Origin: Flagellimonas alvinocaridis
GTDB taxonomy: Bacteria; Bacteroidota; Bacteroidia; Flavobacteriales; Flavobacteriaceae
Length of the DNA: 64,000 nucleotides
Assembly (NCBI RefSeq): GCF_004916895.1
Contig: NZ_SNTZ01000001.1
Location: 652,263 to 716,262, forward strand
Direction: 5' to 3'
Notes under the pieces: generated by a model
What the model saw: only the letters and a program-made list of their open reading frames with translations
What the model was told of the DNA's origin: nothing
Databases searched by the model: none
In this document: positions 61,136 through 64,000 of the stretch, one piece after another
Layout: every line of letters begins with the position of its first letter
How positions within the stretch are numbered: position 1 is the stretch's first letter
Translations under genes and position numbers: made by a program

Positions 61136-63514
61136 TTATTCGGTTCGCAGGCTTTTAACAGGGCTGGCCAAGGCCACTTTTAGGGTCTGATAGCTTATGG
61201 TAATCAATGTGATGACCATGATGGATACAATGGCCAGGGCAAAAACCCACCAGTGTATTTGGGTTCTATAGGCGTAACCTTGAAGCCACTGTTCCATGAG
61301 ATACCAAGCAATGGGGGTAGCCAAAACGCCGGCTATGAGGATGAGCTTAAAGAAATCCATGGAAAAAAGCGTCAAGATGTTGGTGACATTGCTGCCCAAC
61401 ACTTTTCTAATGCCAATTTCCTTGGTTCTTTGGCCCACAAAAAAGAGAATAAGACCGTAGAGGCCAAGGCAGCCAATCAATATGGCCAAGCCTGAGAAAA
61501 CTTTGGAAAGGGATAAATACCGTTGTTCCGCTTCGTATTGCTCTGCAACACGTTCATCCATAAAATGCGGTTCAAAAATATAGCCTTCAAATGTATTGGA
61601 CCATTTTTCCCCGATTTGATCTAAAATGGATTTAGTGTTTTGGGCGCTTATTTTTATTGCTATTTGACTGAACCAGTGGGGTTTGTACGCTATAAAAACT
61701 GGACTAATGTCTTCCGTAAAATCGCTGTCGTGAAAATTGGCAATAACTCCAACAATGGTTGTTCTTTCACTATTTACTTCGATTTTCTTGCCCAACAGGT
61801 CATTGGATGAGGCCAACCCCAATTTTTCTCCCAGTTTTTCATTGACAAGGACTTCAGTGATAGAGTCGTGCTCAAAAAAGTTTCTTCCAGCCACTAATGG
61901 AATGTCAAAAGTTTTTAGATAGTCTTTATCGGCAAGCTTGGCTTGAATGCTGAATTCCTCATCTTCTGGCCTATTGTGGAACTTTATGCTGGTTCCCCAA
62001 TTACTGTGCGAAGCTCCAGGACTATCCAAGCATGCGGAAACCTCATTGACTCCCCCAATTTGGGACAATTGATCTTTAAGGGATTTTAGCTTTACGGGTT
62101 CAATGTCCGTGGGGATGTCCACCATGACAATGGATTCCCTATCAAAACCTAAATTGGTGTTTACGGCATAATCTATCTGTCTGGAAATAATCAGTGTTGC
62201 TGCTATTAGGACAATCGATATGGCAAACTGTGCTACGACCAAAACTTTCCGAGTTGTAGAGCCTCCCGTGTCGTTATGGTTCAATTTGCCCTTTAGGGCA
62301 AGCACAGGAACAATACGGGACATTAAAATGCCAGGGTAGCTACCAGATAGGAACGATACCAAGACCAGCACAGCACTTAAAAAAGCAAAAAACTGCACAT
62401 TCCACAGATTGTTCATGGAGAGCTCCAGTTCAAACAAATTGTTGAACGAAGGGAGAAACAAAACAGCTAAAAGAATGCCCAATCCAATGGCAAAAAGGCT
62501 AATTACAAAAGTTTCGGACAAAAATTGCCAGAACAGATGATGCCTAAAGCTCCCCAATACTTTTCTGACCCCAATTTCTTTGGACCTGTAGAAGGCCTGA
62601 GCTGTTGAAATGTTGATGAAATTGATACAGGCAATGAGTATCAAAAAAAGTCCAATGACACCAAAAACCCACATTAAAGCAGGGTCTACACCACCATATT
62701 TTGAATTAAAATGAATATCAGCCAGTGGTTGTAGCTTGTAAACGTGTTTGTTTTTGCTTTTGGGGCGATGCTTTTTAGGAAGTTCCAATAGCATATTTTC
62801 TATGTCGGCTATGTTCTGGTTGGGGTGCAATAGGGCAAAGCATTGTAAATCTGACGAAATGCCGCCCCACGTTTCCTCTGAAACAAATTCATTGAATTTT
62901 TCCAAGGTCTTGAACGAGATGAACAGCCCTTCAGTTACCAAAGAAGTTTTGGGAACATTTTGAAGAATTCCAATAACTTCAATGGTTTCTTTGTTGTCAT
63001 AAAGAAAGGTTTTCCCAAGAGCATTGACTGTTCCGAATAATTTCACGGCCATTTTTTCGGTGATATATGCCGTATTGGGTTCTTCCAAAGACCTATTGCC
63101 GGCAGCGTCCATTAGAGGAAAGGTCATGATGTCAAAAAAATCCGGCTCAACAAAGGCAACGCCTAGTTTATAGGGTTGGTTTTGTCCTTGGGCTTCCACC
63201 TTAACGAGCACCTCATCCCAATTGACCATTTTGGCGACTTTTTCGGCGTAATGGTATTCTTCACGGAACACTTTTGCAAAGGCAGGGGGCACCGAGGCAT
63301 TGTAACCTATCTGATCTTGATGACTTTCGGTGACCATTCTATAGATTCTGTCCGAATTCTCATGAAACTTATCAAAGGACAAATGGTGTGTCAAAAACAG
63401 ATATATCAAAATACTGCTGCCAAAGCCTATGGCCAAGCCTAGGATGTTTATAGTGGTGAACACCTTTCTTTTGATAAGGTTCCTCCAAGCGATTCGGATA
63501 TAGTTTTTGAACAT
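61136..63514 (-). CDS. MacB-like ABC permease (array member 1)
   Basis: 792-residue paralog, first permease of the array as transcribed. It begins MFKNYIRIAWRNLIKRKVFT and ends VALASPVKSLRTE. FtsX loops are FYRSKEIGVRKVLGSFRHHL near 310 and GQRTKEIGIRKVLGSNVTNI near 685. It follows the 63551 ATPase after a 36-bp gap, somewhat longer than the 22-24 bp between the permeases. Confidence 0.9.
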   Translation of the reverse strand: MFKNYIRIAWRNLIKRKVFTTINILGLAIGFGSSILIYLFLTHHLSFDKFHENSDRIYRMVTESHQDQIGYNASVPPAFAKVFREEYHYAEKVAKMVNWDEVLVKVEAQGQNQPYKLGVAFVEPDFFDIMTFPLMDAAGNRSLEEPNTAYITEKMAVKLFGTVNALGKTFLYDNKETIEVIGILQNVPKTSLVTEGLFISFKTLEKFNEFVSEETWGGISSDLQCFALLHPNQNIADIENMLLELPKKHRPKSKNKHVYKLQPLADIHFNSKYGGVDPALMWVFGVIGLFLILIACINFINISTAQAFYRSKEIGVRKVLGSFRHHLFWQFLSETFVISLFAIGLGILLAVLFLPSFNNLFELELSMNNLWNVQFFAFLSAVLVLVSFLSGSYPGILMSRIVPVLALKGKLNHNDTGGSTTRKVLVVAQFAISIVLIAATLIISRQIDYAVNTNLGFDRESIVMVDIPTDIEPVKLKSLKDQLSQIGGVNEVSACLDSPGASHSNWGTSIKFHNRPEDEEFSIQAKLADKDYLKTFDIPLVAGRNFFEHDSITEVLVNEKLGEKLGLASSNDLLGKKIEVNSERTTIVGVIANFHDSDFTEDISPVFIAYKPHWFSQIAIKISAQNTKSILDQIGEKWSNTFEGYIFEPHFMDERVAEQYEAEQRYLSLSKVFSGLAILIGCLGLYGLILFFVGQRTKEIGIRKVLGSNVTNILTLFSMDFFKLILIAGVLATPIAWYLMEQWLQGYAYRTQIHWWVFALAIVSIMVITLITISYQTLKVALASPVKSLRTE

Positions 63515-63550
63515 GATGGTTGTTTTTGATGATGATTGATGAATAAACTC

Positions 63551-64000
63551 TTATACCATTGCTCCCATGGGTTTATTTTGACTTTCAGTGACAATTTGCC
63601 CATCGAACAGGTTGATGACCCTGTGCGCATAATGCGAATCACGGTCGGAGTGGGTCACCATGACAATAGTGGTGCCTTCTTGGTTCAATTCGGTCAACAG
63701 GTTCATGACCTCTATACCATTTTTGGAATCCAAGTTACCCGTAGGCTCATCCGCCAAAATCAGTTTGGGGTTGGTAACCACGGCACGGGCAATGGCCACC
63801 CTTTGCTGCTGACCACCGGATAATTGCTGTGGAAAGTGTTTTTCCCGATGCGCAATTTTCATACGCTCCAAGACCGTCTTTACCTTTTCACGGCGTTCAG
63901 ATTTGTTCATTTTTAGGTAAATGAGAGGCAGCTCCACATTTTCAAAAACGGTAAGCTCATCAATAAGGTTAAAACTTTGGAATACAAAACCAAGATTCCC
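63551..64000 (-). CDS. ABC transporter ATP-binding protein, partial (cut by window edge)
   Basis: Carboxyl ~150 residues of a MacB/LolD-type ATPase; the gene continues past the right edge. Present are the Q-loop GFVFQSFNLIDELTVFENVE, signature LSGGQQQRVAIARAV, Walker B LILADEPTGNLD and the H-loop TIVMVTHSDRDSHYAHRVIN. Walker A would be just outside. The frame is open to the last base, so an internal ATG at 63937 is not the start. It heads the array and is the likely main motor of the five permeases. Confidence 0.92.
   Translation of the reverse strand, partial: GNLGFVFQSFNLIDELTVFENVELPLIYLKMNKSERREKVKTVLERMKIAHREKHFPQQLSGGQQQRVAIARAVVTNPKLILADEPTGNLDSKNGIEVMNLLTELNQEGTTIVMVTHSDRDSHYAHRVINLFDGQIVTESQNKPMGAMV

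Noticed and set aside
51384-63514. Five permeases as an assembly artefact or recent copies
   Set aside because: The paralogs differ strongly at nucleotide and protein level outside a few motifs, so they are old separate genes.

Overview
The window looks like the chromosome of a marine-type Flavobacteriaceae (Bacteroidota), probably near Allomuricauda/Muricauda. This is inferred from protein style (two-FtsX MacB-like permeases ending in NPVKSLRTE-type tails, DUF2911, YceD-rpmF-fabH-accB-accC order, Nudix-fold sugar regulator), the lack of clear Shine-Dalgarno sites, and TTG/TAnnTTTG promoter elements. No 16S or marker gene is present, so genus is a guess.

Layout. (1) 1-3260: core genes dusB, an FtsX/LolE-type permease, rbfA, methylmalonyl-CoA epimerase and a CAU-anticodon tRNA. 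(2) 3247-27174: a 23.9-kb integrated mobilizable element. It is bounded by a 14-bp direct repeat of the tRNA 3' end, has a tyrosine integrase at its right end, an excisionase-like gene, an SF3 helicase, a TOPRIM primase, a MobC/relaxase pair and no type IV secretion genes. It therefore resembles NBU-type elements that borrow a helper's conjugation machinery. Its cargo is almost all defence or conflict related: an OLD-family nuclease with a small membrane protein, a tandem nucleotidyltransferase-HEPN protein, an XRE regulator, a PIN / STAS-like / GHKL-ATPase trio, a complete type I restriction-modification system, an AbiE-type toxin-antitoxin pair, and a TPR protein with an ExoX-like C-terminal segment. 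(3) 27213-38468: a long minus-strand host locus for uronate and modified-sugar catabolism: PIG-L deacetylase, two Tat-exported Gfo/Idh/MocA oxidoreductases, a double DUF1080 lipoprotein, a TRAP transporter, UxaC, UxuA and a UxuB-like reductase. A Nudix-fold regulator lies divergently at 38567. (4) 39439-50626: housekeeping and small transport genes, including riboflavin synthase, pdxA and the YceD-L32-FabH-AccB-AccC lipid/ribosome cluster. (5) 50712-64000: an ABC export array of five consecutive ~800-residue MacB-like permeases between two ATPase genes, the second cut by the window edge.

How the parts work together. The element inserts into the tRNA 3' end, rebuilds that end and supplies a substitute terminator hairpin. 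AbiEi through PIN (17975 down to 8408) form one tightly packed nine-gene minus-strand run that can be read from a single promoter just upstream of abiEi. The replication/mobilization block (22469 down to 18169) is a separate minus-strand run with an iteron-like TGATGACA cluster between helicase and primase. The best candidate for an undescribed system is the PIN / STAS-like / GHKL trio, followed by the tandem NT-HEPN protein and the TPR-ExoX protein whose gene sits between an intact gene end and a decayed copy of that same end.
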